The translations under genes were made by a program, and so were the position numbers. Below the pieces are notes generated by a model. That model was given only the letters and a program-made list of their open reading frames with translations. It was not told the DNA's origin and did no database searches. Of a stretch of DNA of 64,000 nucleotides, positions 15,424 through 23,976 are shown in pieces. How positions within the stretch are numbered: the stretch's first letter is position 1; every line of letters begins with the position of its first letter. The DNA is from Sphingobium sp. TKS (GTDB taxonomy: Bacteria; Pseudomonadota; Alphaproteobacteria; Sphingomonadales; Sphingomonadaceae). The stretch lies in assembly GCF_001563265.1 (NCBI RefSeq), contig NZ_CP005083.1:809001-873000 (forward strand), read 5' to 3'.

Positions 15424-15813
15424 ATGACCAATCTCGTTATCCTCGTTGGCCGCATCGCTCGCGACCCCGAAACCCGCACCACCCAGGGCGGAACCAGCAT
15501 CACCTCGATCTCGGTCGTGACCGACCGTCCCGCCCGCAAGGATGGCAAGACCTACAAGGACGAAAACGGCTACACCGCCAAGGACAGCGAATTCCACCGG
15601 ATCACCTGCTTCAACGGCCTCGGCCAGAATGTCGCCAAGTACTGCACCAAGGGCCAGCTCGTGACGGTCGAAGGGCGCATCCACTACACCCAGTGGGAAG
15701 ATCAGAGCGGCACCAAGCGCTACGGCTGCGAGATCATCGCCGACAAGGTCGACTTCCTCACCAAGGGCCGCTCCGGCAGCAACGAAGGTGCTCCCGATAT
15801 CGACGAGGACTGA
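15424..15813 (+). CDS. ssb: Single-stranded DNA-binding protein
   Basis: This is a 129-residue plasmid-type SSB. It has one OB fold from residue 1: MTNLVILVGRIARDPETR, then SITSISVVTDRPARKDG, then EFHRITCFNGLGQNVAKY, then KGQLVTVEGRIHYTQWEDQSG. The short acidic tail ends DIDED rather than the canonical DDDIPF tip. Chromosomal SSB is usually longer (about 150-180 aa) with a glycine-rich linker, so this is the compact plasmid form. It coats single-stranded DNA during conjugative entry and replication. Start ATG 15424 follows AGGAGAAAG. A strong terminator follows at 15832. Confidence 0.93.
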   Translation: MTNLVILVGRIARDPETRTTQGGTSITSISVVTDRPARKDGKTYKDENGYTAKDSEFHRITCFNGLGQNVAKYCTKGQLVTVEGRIHYTQWEDQSGTKRYGCEIIADKVDFLTKGRSGSNEGAPDIDED

Positions 15814-15831
15814 ATGTCCTTGCCTCACGAC

Positions 15832-15870
15832 AAGGCCCCGGTGGCAGACGCCATCGGGGCCTTTTCTTTT
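15832..15870 (+). terminator. Rho-independent terminator after ssb
   Basis: The arms AAGGCCCCG and CGGGGCC are followed by TTTTCTTTT, beginning 19 bases after the ssb stop. Confidence 0.85.
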
Positions 15871-15928
15871 GTACGCCGGCGATGCGGCGGCGCGGGGCAT
15901 CGAACCCCTTGCCGCCGCCGGATGGGCT

Positions 15929-16159
15929 TTATGCGGGAGCAATCCGCTTCAGCGTTTCCTCGATCCCGAGCGCCATCGATGCGCGAACGATCTGGCGCAA
16001 CTGCGCCGGATCGATCGTCTCCGCGCCGCACTCGATCAGCAGCTTTCCGAGTTCGGTCGCTGCTTCTTCGCGGAGACGCGCCTCCTCGTTCTCGAGTTGG
16101 GCACGCTGTTCACGCAGCTTCTTCAGCGCATCTCGGGCAGTAGGTTTGGACCTGGCCAT
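15929..16159 (-). CDS. DUF6437-like small TraC-type protein
   Basis: This is a 76-residue, highly charged helical protein from ATG at 16159 (MARSKPTARDALKKLREQ), with AAGGAAG as ribosome site. It is one long predicted coiled coil (QLENEEARLREEAATELGKLL) followed by ETIDPAQLRQIVRASMALGIEETLKRI. It matches the pattern of DUF6437 proteins on alphaproteobacterial plasmids, which are sometimes called TraC after the Ti-plasmid gene of unknown role. It is transcribed towards ssb. A longer in-frame start at 16297 has no supporting ribosome site. Confidence 0.72.
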   Translation of the reverse strand: MARSKPTARDALKKLREQRAQLENEEARLREEAATELGKLLIECGAETIDPAQLRQIVRASMALGIEETLKRIAPA

Positions 16160-16482
16160 AGTGCTTCCTTCTTGCTGGCCGTTGGTCCCCTCCGCTGCCG
16201 ATCTTGGCACTGCGGGCGCATGTAGGAAAATGTTTTGTGGGGCAGGCGTTGCGCTTCTGCGCAGGCGTTGGAGAGGTCTCTCTCGCAGAAAGACCAAGTG
16301 TGATGCGGGCTTTGGGGCTGCGTCAAGGACGACGGGGCCCCACCATTTTTACCGGGCAAGCCCGGCAAAAATCGTTGCCCCCATCGCCGCTTCGCGGCCG
16401 CTATCGCGGTCCCTGACCCAGCCCGTCACCCACATCCTTCGCAGCTCCTGATGCGACGCATCGAACATCAGGAGGAAAGATC
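16160..16482. other. Divergent intergenic region with hairpin and a TAGGAAA motif
   Basis: No convincing gene is seen. A perfect-looking dyad at 16345-16372 (ATTTTTaCCGGGC and GCCCGGcAAAAAT) looks like a bidirectional terminator, though it lies between divergent genes. TGTAGGAAAATG at 16221-16232 is identical to a site upstream of the regulator at 54419 and related to the S24 repressor operators. The region probably holds both promoters. Confidence 0.5.
16221..16232 (+). promoter_or_regulatory. TGTAGGAAAATG motif, putative repressor site
   Basis: The 12-mer is identical to the reverse complement of 54350-54361 and shares TAGGAAAAT with the S24 repressor operator at 25076-25095. It lies in the divergent promoter region of the genes at 15929 and 16483. 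Confidence 0.4.
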
Positions 16483-16719
16483 ATGTACGCTTCACTGAAC
16501 ATTGCCGCTGCTGGTCCCGCCGCCGATCAGGCAGCCTTCGTTGCTGCCCTGGATCAGGCCCATGCCCGGTCCATTCACAGCTACTTCACACAGTACGTCC
16601 TGACCGATGACGAGGCAGGCTATATCGCGGTCGATGAAGGCGACTACGGCGCCTTGCCCAAGGCCATGCTGGACCGTGTCATCGATACTGTGCCGGGCCG
16701 TCTCAGCGATGAAATCTGA
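16483..16719 (+). CDS. Small conserved hypothetical protein
   Basis: This is a 78-residue protein, MYASLNIAAAGPAADQAAF, with an acidic C-terminal half (DDEAGYIAVDEGDYGALP). An excellent ribosome site (ATCAGGAGGAAAG) precedes ATG 16483, and a clear terminator follows 12 bases after the stop, so this is a single-gene unit. The composition suggests a small soluble two-part helical protein. No family with a known role is recognised. Confidence 0.72.
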   Translation: MYASLNIAAAGPAADQAAFVAALDQAHARSIHSYFTQYVLTDDEAGYIAVDEGDYGALPKAMLDRVIDTVPGRLSDEI

Positions 16720-16730
16720 CTCGCCGGTTT

Positions 16731-16767
16731 GGGAGGAAGTCCGTCAGGGCTTCCTCCTTTCTTTTTG
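16731..16767 (+). terminator. Rho-independent terminator
   Basis: The perfect arms GGAGGAAG and CTTCCTCC enclose a 10-base loop and are followed by TTTCTTTTT. Confidence 0.88.
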
Positions 16768-16821
16768 CTCGCAGACCGTTTCGGCACCCCTCGGCCGGTA
16801 CGGGAAGGCGGGTCGACAGCG

Positions 16822-17016
16822 TCAGTCGGCGGTATCAGGACGGTCGAGATCGGCGAGCCGTTCCGGCATACCCAGAACCTTCAACGCCGCGGCCTCAATG
16901 GCTTCTGCCTGTGTCGGGAAAGCCTCGGAGGAACTGATCGACACCCCGTTCGGGTAAGTGACCGTTGCCTGGAAACCATTGCCCTTCGGTGTCGCACTCA
17001 ATGTGACTTGGCCCAT
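16822..17016 (-). CDS. Small hypothetical protein
   Basis: This is a 64-residue protein starting at 17016 (MGQVTLSATPKGNGFQATV). It has two beta-strand-like segments, then a helix (TQAEAIEAAALKVLGMPERLADL). An upstream in-frame ATG at 17055 would add a basic stretch, but AGGAGG sits just before 17016 and favours the shorter form. The pattern (beta-beta-helix ending in an acidic tail) recalls small plasmid proteins of unknown function. Confidence in coding is moderate because of its size. Confidence 0.6.
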   Translation of the reverse strand: MGQVTLSATPKGNGFQATVTYPNGVSISSSEAFPTQAEAIEAAALKVLGMPERLADLDRPDTAD

Positions 17017-17055
17017 GCGGCGCCTCCTTTCTACCCGGAATATTGGCTGCGTCAT

Positions 17056-17455
17056 AGGCGTCGATCCCGTCTGTGCCTATCGCGATCCGCGGATCGGCTA
17101 CCTGCCGAGGACCCTGGGAATGGGGATCGCAAAACGCATCATCCGTTACAGGATCAATAGCTGGTTCCTCTCCTCGCAGTTGGGGACAGTTGGGCACACC
17201 CTACGCGACGGGTCGCAGGAAAGGTGGGCAGAAAAATTATGCAATCACAAAGGAATAGAGCGCATTTTGTGAAATGGCAGCTTCTCCGTCAAAAATGACG
17301 TGGGAGAGGGGAGTTACGTGGATTTGACCAAGGCGAGGCCAAGAATGGCGGAATTCCGCAGTCCTATATGTTCTTGACATGTTCTTGAATCTGACTTAGC
17401 TTCGATCCTGCCTTTCGCAGTGTGAATCGGGCTCCTGACCACAAGGAGTCCGTGC
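17056..17455. other. Intergenic region upstream of the transfer genes; oriT candidate
   Basis: These 400 bases lie ahead of the DNA-processing genes and are clearly richer in A+T than the surroundings (for example AGAAAAATTATGCAATCAC around 17232). Inverted motifs include CTTCTCCGTCA and TGACGTGGGAGAG around 17280-17313, and GGAATTCC around 17350. Tandem repeats lie at 17368-17389. Location next to a small DNA-binding protein and the MobF/TraD genes is where F-type oriT usually sits. No nic sequence is recognised, so this is inference only. Confidence 0.35.
17368..17402 (+). promoter_or_regulatory. Tandem 11-base repeats overlapping a candidate promoter
   Basis: ATGTTCTTGAC (17368-17378) is followed directly by ATGTTCTTGAA (17379-17389). 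TTGACA at 17374-17379 could be a -35 box, with a weak -10 near 17396-17402. This is a plausible operator for the small DNA-binding protein encoded just downstream. Confidence 0.45.
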
Positions 17456-17788
17456 ATGACACGGCCAATCTGTCTCCAGGTTTACATCTCCAGCGAGCTC
17501 AGCTCGCTGATCCGCAGGGCTGCCAAGGCCAAGGGGATCAGCATGAGCGAGTGGGTTCGCGCCTTGCTCGCCAATGCCTGCACAGAGGACGAGCTTGCCT
17601 CGCGGCTCGACGCTTCCATTGAGCGAATTTCCCGCCGCTCGGTGTTCCTCATGGTCGGGGTTGATGCGCTGCTGGCGGGCCACCCCGACCACGCGCTGCG
17701 CGGTCGGGCTCACCAGGCTTACGTTCGCAAATGCAAGGAACTCGGTCTTTCCACAGCAGCTGGCGAGGGAGGCTCCGATGAAGCGTAA
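17456..17788 (+). CDS. Small ribbon-helix-helix-like relaxosome accessory protein
   Basis: This is a 110-residue protein. The N-terminus reads TRPICLQVYISSELSSLIRRAAKAKG, then ISMSEWVRALLANAC, a beta-strand plus two helices as in ribbon-helix-helix DNA-binding proteins such as TraY/MobC-type accessories. The C-terminal part (RRSVFLMVGVDALLAGHPDHALRGRAHQAYV) may mediate oligomerisation. The gene lies directly upstream of traD and overlaps it by 11 bases. By position it is likely an oriT or promoter-binding component. The family assignment comes from pattern only. Confidence 0.65.
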   Translation: MTRPICLQVYISSELSSLIRRAAKAKGISMSEWVRALLANACTEDELASRLDASIERISRRSVFLMVGVDALLAGHPDHALRGRAHQAYVRKCKELGLSTAAGEGGSDEA

Positions 17789-20174
17789 TCTCGTCAACTT
17801 CACGCGTGGCAGCCAGCTGCTCGGACACTTCAGCTTCATGTTCGCGGCGGGTCTCAAGGGCCCACTGATCGTTGCCGCGCTCGTGATCTCATGGACATCA
17901 TGGTGGACCATTTCGGCAGGCCTCACCGATCACGAAGTCTATCTGGTCTGGATGCGGATCTATGCCGCCATCTACGGCTTCATGGAGTTCGATCCCGCCA
18001 AGCGTATCACTCTGGAAACCGCCTTCGGCGCGACCATCCAGTTTCCGATTGCCCTGCTCGAGCACTACCCCCCGGTGGTCCATGCATGGGAGAAGCTGAT
18101 GGCGCTTCTGACCAGTGCCTTGTGGCGTTCCGGGTTCTTGTTGGTGCCTGCGTTTGCCGTCTTCTACTGGTTCGCCGAGCGGTTCGGTGGCCGCTCCAAA
18201 GAACGCAAACATGAGCGCGGCGCGATGCTCGTCACGCTCCCCGAGCTCGTCGATGAATTGACCGCACACAACCGGCGCGAGCGCACCCGTGAGCTTGATA
18301 CCGCGCTGGGCTGGAAATGGCGCCTCAGTCTGCCGCGAGAAATCGCCCGGGGCTTTCCGTATCGGCCATCGCACATCGCCACGGTCTCCTATCCCTGGCG
18401 GCTCGAACAAAGCCATGCGATGCTCATTGGCACCACCGGTATGGGCAAGACCGTGGCGATCTCCGACATGATCGCGGAAGCAAGAGCCAAGGGTCAGCGC
18501 TGCGTGGTCTTCGATCTGACCGGGGCCTTTATCGAGCACTTCCATGCTGCCCATTGCGACATCATTCTGAACCCGCTCGATGCGCGCTGCCCCCAGTGGA
18601 GCCTGTTTGACGAATGCCGCTCCGAAGGTGAGTTCTGGGCCGCCGCGGACGCCCTCGTCCCCCATGACGGGGGCGGAGAAGCCCAGTTCTGGGTGATCGC
18701 TGCCCGCGCGCTGTTCGTCGAATTCTGCCTCAAACTTGTGGCCGAGGGCAGGGCGACCAACGACGCCCTGGCGCGGGAGCTCATGACCGCGGACCTCTCG
18801 CGCGTTCATGCCATGATGCGCGGAACGATCGCCGATCCGCTGACCGCGCCGGAAGCCGCACGCATGGCGGAATCGATCCGCGCCGTCTTCAACGTGAACG
18901 CCAAGGCGCTCAAGCTGCTGCCCACTGCCGGACCTCGTTTCTCGGTTCGCCAATGGATCGAGGACGGGACCGCTAGCGCCAGAGGCGAAGGCTCGATCCT
19001 GTTCATTTCGGCTCGCTATGTCGACATGAGCGTCTGCGCGCAGCTGCTCACGCTCTGGCTCGATACCGCCATGAATACGCTGATGACGATGCCCCGCACC
19101 CGCGATCTCAAGTGCTGGTTCTTCGTCGATGAGCTGGGTGCATTGCACCGCCTGCCGGCGCTCGAGAAAGGCTTGCAGACAGCGCGCAATTTCGGCGGCG
19201 CGATTGTCCTTGGCCTTCACGCCTATGCCAAGCTCAAGGAGGTCTACGGCGAGAACATGGCGATGACGCTGGCATCGCTCGCCCGGACCAAACTGATCCT
19301 TGGAACCGCCGACCGCGAGACGGCCACCTGGTGCTCCGACTTCATCGGCCATCGCCAGGTCAGGGACATGGAAGAGGGCTACACCTATGGCTACAACAAT
19401 GCCCGCGATGCGGTCAGCCTCACCCCGCGCAAGCACATCGAGCCGCTCTTGCTGCCCGACCAGCTAATGAACCTTCCGCGCCTTTCAGGGTACATCAAGT
19501 TCCCTGATGGCTTTCCCGCCGCACCGGTCAAGATGAAGCCCGTCGACCGACCCAAGCGGGCGGAAACCTTCATCGCCAGGGTCAAGGACAGCCCGAAGGC
19601 AAGGGTCACGGAGATCCATCCGGCGGCGGAGCAGGCAGAGCAGAAGGCAGCGCCGACAGGCGGCGAGCATCCTTCGTCGAACGACGACGGCGCCGGCAAG
19701 CCGGTCGTCCCGAAGCAGGGCGAGCTCGCCTTCGACCAAGGTGCGCGAGCTGCCTCGAAAAAGGAGCCTGAAGCGCCTGCCAAGGATCTTGGGCGAGCAG
19801 TGGAACGCACACCCGGCAAGACGTCGAAGGAGCGAGAACCGGCAACTCGTTCCGAGCAAGACAAGGCGGGCAAGGCCAAGACGGACCGGTCGAATACCAG
19901 AACCGATGCTCCGCCGCGAAAGGCTGGACCTTCCGCCCGCCCACTTCTCCAGACAGGCGAAGCCGCAGCGGCGCGGGATCAGTCGGCTTCGCCGAAGGGC
20001 ACGCCTCAGGCCAGCACGCCCGGAACGGAAGGGCTGCAACAGGGCAAGCCGGATAACCCGAAGAGCCAAAGCTCCAGCGATGCCGCCGCGCGCAAGCTGA
20101 TGATCGAGGATGGTCTGCGGGAGCACGAGCCTCCGCCGATCACTGGTCCGGAACTTGGCGACATGGAGATGTGA
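17778..20174 (+). CDS. traD: Type IV coupling protein TraD
   Basis: This is a 798-residue inner-membrane ATPase that links the relaxosome to the secretion channel. N-terminal membrane segments lie at about residues 21-48 and 112-134. Walker A is GTTGMGKT (218-225), and Walker B lies in CWFFVDELGALHRLP. The motif KLILGTADRETATW is typical of TraD/TraG-type DNA pumps. The C-terminal 200 residues are low-complexity, rich in Lys, Pro, Ala and Glu, resembling the flexible tail that docks the relaxosome in F TraD. ATG 17778 follows GAGGGAGG. It overlaps the upstream gene and lies 37 bases before the relaxase. Confidence 0.92.
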   Translation: MKRNLVNFTRGSQLLGHFSFMFAAGLKGPLIVAALVISWTSWWTISAGLTDHEVYLVWMRIYAAIYGFMEFDPAKRITLETAFGATIQFPIALLEHYPPVVHAWEKLMALLTSALWRSGFLLVPAFAVFYWFAERFGGRSKERKHERGAMLVTLPELVDELTAHNRRERTRELDTALGWKWRLSLPREIARGFPYRPSHIATVSYPWRLEQSHAMLIGTTGMGKTVAISDMIAEARAKGQRCVVFDLTGAFIEHFHAAHCDIILNPLDARCPQWSLFDECRSEGEFWAAADALVPHDGGGEAQFWVIAARALFVEFCLKLVAEGRATNDALARELMTADLSRVHAMMRGTIADPLTAPEAARMAESIRAVFNVNAKALKLLPTAGPRFSVRQWIEDGTASARGEGSILFISARYVDMSVCAQLLTLWLDTAMNTLMTMPRTRDLKCWFFVDELGALHRLPALEKGLQTARNFGGAIVLGLHAYAKLKEVYGENMAMTLASLARTKLILGTADRETATWCSDFIGHRQVRDMEEGYTYGYNNARDAVSLTPRKHIEPLLLPDQLMNLPRLSGYIKFPDGFPAAPVKMKPVDRPKRAETFIARVKDSPKARVTEIHPAAEQAEQKAAPTGGEHPSSNDDGAGKPVVPKQGELAFDQGARAASKKEPEAPAKDLGRAVERTPGKTSKEREPATRSEQDKAGKAKTDRSNTRTDAPPRKAGPSARPLLQTGEAAAARDQSASPKGTPQASTPGTEGLQQGKPDNPKSQSSSDAAARKLMIEDGLREHEPPPITGPELGDMEM

Positions 20175-20211
20175 GCATGTCGCCAACTGCCTTGGCGTTG
20201 GGGACCGATCG

Positions 20212-23139
20212 ATGCTGTCGGTAGCCAATGTCCGCACCGCCGGCGGCGCGGCCAACTACTTCGCTGCCGACAATTACTACACGCGGGCGGATGCCGATCG
20301 CTCGGGTGAATGGCTGGGCAACGGCGCTGCCGCGCTCGGGCTTACTGGTTCCGTAGACGCACGGCAATTCGAGGCGGTCCTTAAGGGACTGCTGCCCGAT
20401 GGTAGCCGCTTGGGCAGTGACAACCGGGCGCACCGGGCGGGGACCGACCTCACCTTTTCGATGCCGAAAAGCTGGTCGGTCCTGGCTCTGGTGGGCGGCG
20501 ACAAACGGATCCTCGATGCCTACGGGTCGGCCGTCCGGGAAACCCTGCGCTGGGCCGAAAAGAACCTAGCCGAGACCCGGATGGAGGTTCGCGGAAAGGA
20601 GCGTACCGTCCAGACCGGCAACCTTGCGATCGCGCTGTTCCAGCACGACACCAATCGCAACCAGGAGCCCAACGCGCACTTTCATGCCGTCATTGCCAAT
20701 GTGACGCGAGGGGGCGACGGCAAATGGCGGGCGCTACGCAATGACAAGCTCTGGCAGCACAATACCTTGCTCAATGCCATGACGATGGCGCGATTTCGTC
20801 TGAGCGTCGAAAAGCTTGGGTATGAGGTCGGTGAGTTCGGCAAGCACGGTAATTTTGAGGCCGTAGGTGTGCCCAAGGTGGTCCGCGATGCCTTCAGTTC
20901 CCGGCGAGCGGAAATCCTGGAAGCGGCCGCCCAGATGAACTTCTCAGGGCCAGGCGTGCTCGATGCTGCAACCTTGATGACCCGGGCCGACAAAGGGCGC
21001 ATCGAAGATCGCGATGCGCTGACGCAGCAGTGGCAGGAAGCGTCTGCGAGGCTGGGCTTTGATCCCGCCACGGTGACTGCCAGAGCCAATGCTCGCAGTG
21101 CGCAGGATCTTGGCAATGTGACCGGCTTGGGACCAACCATGCGCGCGCTCGTCCGCAATGTTCAGGCTCTTGCAACCTCCTTTGCCGAGCGCCTTGGCCT
21201 GCGCGAAGGTGACCCGCTGATACCTTCCCGGCTGACCAACCGCAGTGTCGAGCAGGTCGCCGCAATTCATGCAGTCGCCTCGGCTGTGCGGCATCTGGGC
21301 GAGCGGGAGGCGGCCTTCAGCCGAGCCGAAATCTACCGTGCAGCGCTTGGCTTTGCGCTCCCGACTTCGCTCGCTGACATCGAGCACCGCGTCGACCAGC
21401 TGCTCCGCCAGGGACATCTGGAGAAGGGCAGGGGCGCTGACCGGGAACTGCTGACGACACGCGACGCTATAAGCCTCGAACAGCGCATCATTGCTGGGGT
21501 CGAAGACGGGCGCGGCGCTGCACCGGCGATTGTTTCTCCCGACCTTGCGGGGGCCCGTCTGCAGGCCCTGTCCCAGATCAAATACGGCATGACCTTGAAC
21601 GCCGGACAGGAAGGGGCAGGGCGTTTGCTGCTTGGCTCGAACAACCGCATCGTCGCGATCCAGGGCGTCGCGGGGGCAGGCAAGAGCACGGTCCTCAAAC
21701 CCGTCGCTGATATCCTGCGCGAGGAGGGCAGTGCCGTGCTCGGTCTCGCTGTGCAGAACACGCTGGTCCAGATGCTCGAGCGCGATACGGGTATTCCCTC
21801 GATGACGGTGTCGCGGTTTCTCGCCCGGCACCGCGATCTCCTTGAAGGGGCCGATGCGGACCGTCTCGCCGAGGCGCGGGCTGAGATGCGCGGCACCGTG
21901 GTGCTGCTCGACGAGGCATCGATGGTCGGCAATGCGGACAAGGAGAAGCTTGTGCGGTTGGCCAACTTGCTCGAGCTCGGCCGCTTTGCGAGCATTGGCG
22001 ACCGCAAGCAGCTGGGTGCCGTCGATGCCGGAAAGCCGTTCGATGTGATGCAGCAGGCCGGCATTGAGACGGCCGTCATGAGCACCAATCTTCGCGCGCG
22101 CAGCGAAGACCTTCGTGAAGCGCAACTGGCAGCGCAAGACGGGCGCATCGAGGATGCCATGCGCCATTTGGCACCCCAGGTGATCGAGGTTGGGAACGAC
22201 GTTGCTGTCGAAGCTGCAGCAGCCTGGCTGTCGCTTTCGACTGCCGAGCGCGAGGCAACTGCAATCTATGCCTCAGGCCGAAACTTGCGCAGTGCCGTGA
22301 ACGAGGCTGTGCAGACCGGCCTCAAATCCAGCGGGGAGCTCGGTCCTGAAACCATGCGACTCCAAACCCTGTCCCGCGTCAATGTGACCCGCGAGGAGCT
22401 GCGATATGCGAGCACCTATGCGCCCGGCATGGTGGTCGATGTCGCGCGGCGTCAGCGCAGCCAGGGCCTTGCAGCAGGCGAGTACCGTGTGGTCGGGACC
22501 AATGTGGCGCGCGAGCGGGTCAAGCTGGAGAACGCGCGTGGCCGCCAGTTCGAGTTTCGTCCCGGTCAGATCAGGCCGCAAGGTGAGCAGGATCCGCTGC
22601 GCCTGTTCGAAGTCCGTGCCCTCGACATTTACACCGGCGACAGGATCCGGTGGACCGAGACCGATTACCAGCGGGGCCTGCTCAATGCCGACCAGGCCCG
22701 GATTATCGCAGTCGACAAAGAAGCTGTCGTGGTGAAGACATCCTTGGGCGCAGAGCACAGGCTGGAGCAGGGCGACCCGATGCTCCACCGTCTCGATCTT
22801 GCCTATGCGCTCAATGCCCATATGGCGCAGGGGCTGACCTCTGATCGCGGCATTGCGGTGATGGACAGCCGCGAGCGCAATCTGGCCAATCAGCAGACGT
22901 TCCTGGTGACAGTCACGCGCCTGCGCGATGGCCTCACGCTCTATGTCGACAATGCTGGCAAGCTCGAGGCGGCGGTCGAGCGCAATGCCGGCATGAAGCG
23001 CTCGGCGCTTGAAACGGTCGATCTCCTCCGCGATGCGGCAGCCACAGGGCAGGCCAAAGATCGTGTGGCTCCAGCACCGGAACGCAAGCCGCCAGAACTT
23101 GACCGTTCGATCACGAAGCCGTTCGAGATCGGCATTTAG
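20212..23139 (+). CDS. traI: MobF-family conjugative relaxase/helicase
   Basis: This is a 975-residue relaxase that nicks oriT and unwinds the transferred strand. The N-terminal TrwC-type relaxase domain starts MLSVANVRTAGGAANYF, with Tyr16 and paired Tyr22-Tyr23 as candidate nucleophiles. Metal-binding histidines are H145, H156 and H158 (FQHDTNRNQEPNAHFH). The RecD-like helicase domain has Walker A VAGAGKST near residue 485, VVLLDEASMVGN (Walker B) and FASIGDRKQLGAVDAG. The C-terminal helicase motif has HMAQGLTSDRGIAVMDSRERNL. It is shorter than F TraI (1756 aa) and lacks its long C-terminal part. The start at 20212 is chosen because the protein then begins like other MobF relaxases. Confidence 0.92.
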   Translation: MLSVANVRTAGGAANYFAADNYYTRADADRSGEWLGNGAAALGLTGSVDARQFEAVLKGLLPDGSRLGSDNRAHRAGTDLTFSMPKSWSVLALVGGDKRILDAYGSAVRETLRWAEKNLAETRMEVRGKERTVQTGNLAIALFQHDTNRNQEPNAHFHAVIANVTRGGDGKWRALRNDKLWQHNTLLNAMTMARFRLSVEKLGYEVGEFGKHGNFEAVGVPKVVRDAFSSRRAEILEAAAQMNFSGPGVLDAATLMTRADKGRIEDRDALTQQWQEASARLGFDPATVTARANARSAQDLGNVTGLGPTMRALVRNVQALATSFAERLGLREGDPLIPSRLTNRSVEQVAAIHAVASAVRHLGEREAAFSRAEIYRAALGFALPTSLADIEHRVDQLLRQGHLEKGRGADRELLTTRDAISLEQRIIAGVEDGRGAAPAIVSPDLAGARLQALSQIKYGMTLNAGQEGAGRLLLGSNNRIVAIQGVAGAGKSTVLKPVADILREEGSAVLGLAVQNTLVQMLERDTGIPSMTVSRFLARHRDLLEGADADRLAEARAEMRGTVVLLDEASMVGNADKEKLVRLANLLELGRFASIGDRKQLGAVDAGKPFDVMQQAGIETAVMSTNLRARSEDLREAQLAAQDGRIEDAMRHLAPQVIEVGNDVAVEAAAAWLSLSTAEREATAIYASGRNLRSAVNEAVQTGLKSSGELGPETMRLQTLSRVNVTREELRYASTYAPGMVVDVARRQRSQGLAAGEYRVVGTNVARERVKLENARGRQFEFRPGQIRPQGEQDPLRLFEVRALDIYTGDRIRWTETDYQRGLLNADQARIIAVDKEAVVVKTSLGAEHRLEQGDPMLHRLDLAYALNAHMAQGLTSDRGIAVMDSRERNLANQQTFLVTVTRLRDGLTLYVDNAGKLEAAVERNAGMKRSALETVDLLRDAAATGQAKDRVAPAPERKPPELDRSITKPFEIGI

Positions 23140-23209
23140 CGTCCCGCTGTCCCCATGCGTCCGCACATGGCCGGTTGACGCGAAGTTCTTTATTTGTTCT
23201 CATTGTCTC

Positions 23210-23449
23210 ATGCCCCGAATCTCCGACGATATCCTCCTCACGCATCTCGAAGTCGCGCTGGCCGTTGCGCCGGAGCACACGCTCGTCCGTCTCAATGCCG
23301 ATGATCCACGCGCCCAGCGCAGCGCCAGGGTCGATCTTGCTCGTCATCTGGTCGAACGCATGCGCGGCTTCACCATCGAAGGCGACAGCCAGGGCGGCCA
23401 GGTCGCGCAATCGTGTCTGTTTCCGGGCGATCTGTCGCCGATCGGATGA
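23210..23449 (+). CDS. Small hypothetical protein
   Basis: This is a 79-residue protein (MPRISDDILLTHLEVALAV) with helical, charged composition and a C-terminal GDLSPIG. TTGACG at 23174 may be a -35 box for its own promoter. It follows the relaxase by 70 bases and converges with the operon at 23474-24398. The family is unknown. The position just after the relaxase suggests a plasmid gene that may be co-regulated with transfer. Confidence 0.55.
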   Translation: MPRISDDILLTHLEVALAVAPEHTLVRLNADDPRAQRSARVDLARHLVERMRGFTIEGDSQGGQVAQSCLFPGDLSPIG

Positions 23450-23473
23450 ACTGATTGGCCTTGTCGAGGAGGT

Positions 23474-23671
23474 TTACTGGAGTGGCCGGTCCGGGGCGTT
23501 GGAGCTCAGCTGAACAATCCGCTCGGCGATAGCCTGCCATGTCCGAATGCCTGCCTCGTCGCCAGCAAGTGCGAGCGCCCCAATCTGCTCGGCGACGTGC
23601 AAGGGAGCCTTGTCGCCATGAGTTTGCAGGACATGGTTGGCGCAGGCCCAAAGCTCCCAGTCGCTCAGCAT
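23474..23671 (-). CDS. DUF6961-like small protein
   Basis: This is a 65-residue protein beginning MLSDWELWACANHVLQTHGD and continuing APLHVAEQIGALALAGDEAG. This matches the pattern I know from DUF6961 proteins of sphingomonads, which share WxLWACA and a helical body. The start at 23671 overlaps the stop of the upstream gene by one base (TGATG), so it is translationally coupled to the DUF5818-like gene. A longer in-frame extension has no coding character. The role is unknown. Confidence 0.72.
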   Translation of the reverse strand: MLSDWELWACANHVLQTHGDKAPLHVAEQIGALALAGDEAGIRTWQAIAERIVQLSSNAPDRPLQ

Positions 23672-23976
23672 CAGCCCAGCAGGCCGACGACACCGCCAAC
23701 CGCCGCGTAGAGACCGTAGGCGACGAAGGCTACGGCAAGGAGGAATTCGAGGCGTAGTTTGAAGGCAGTCGGTCGAGGTTGTCCGACAGGCCATATCTGG
23801 TCGCAAGCAAATCCGTTGAACCCCGAACGCTCCCCGACCACTTCGACACGAGAGCCGATGAATTTGCGTACCTGACGGGTGTTGTCGAGTTCCCAAGTCC
23901 CGCCACCGTCAGTTCGCAGCACCGGTCCGTTGGCCGCCCATTCGACGATGCCGGTCAGATGCGTGGTGCTGCTCAC
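23671..23976 (-). CDS. DUF5818-like protein with C-terminal membrane segment
   Basis: This is a 101-residue protein from GTG 23976, overlapping the upstream stop (GTGA). Residues 1-65 (SSTTHLTGIVEWAANGPVLRT to FACDQIWPVG) form a small beta-rich domain matching the DUF5818 pattern. Residues about 75-101 (FLLAVAFVAYGLYAAVGGVVG) are one hydrophobic helix, so the protein is probably anchored in the inner membrane. It is the middle gene of a three-gene overlapping operon with the nuclease-like and DUF6961-like genes. Confidence 0.72.
   Translation of the reverse strand: MSSTTHLTGIVEWAANGPVLRTDGGGTWELDNTRQVRKFIGSRVEVVGERSGFNGFACDQIWPVGQPRPTAFKLRLEFLLAVAFVAYGLYAAVGGVVGLLG

Noticed and set aside
15123..16451. 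442-residue plus-strand frame over ssb
   Set aside because: Runs out of frame through ssb and its terminator, with low-complexity Arg/Ser/Pro composition.
17898..19436. 512-residue minus-strand frame
   Set aside because: Antisense of the clearly recognisable traD; an artefact of high GC.
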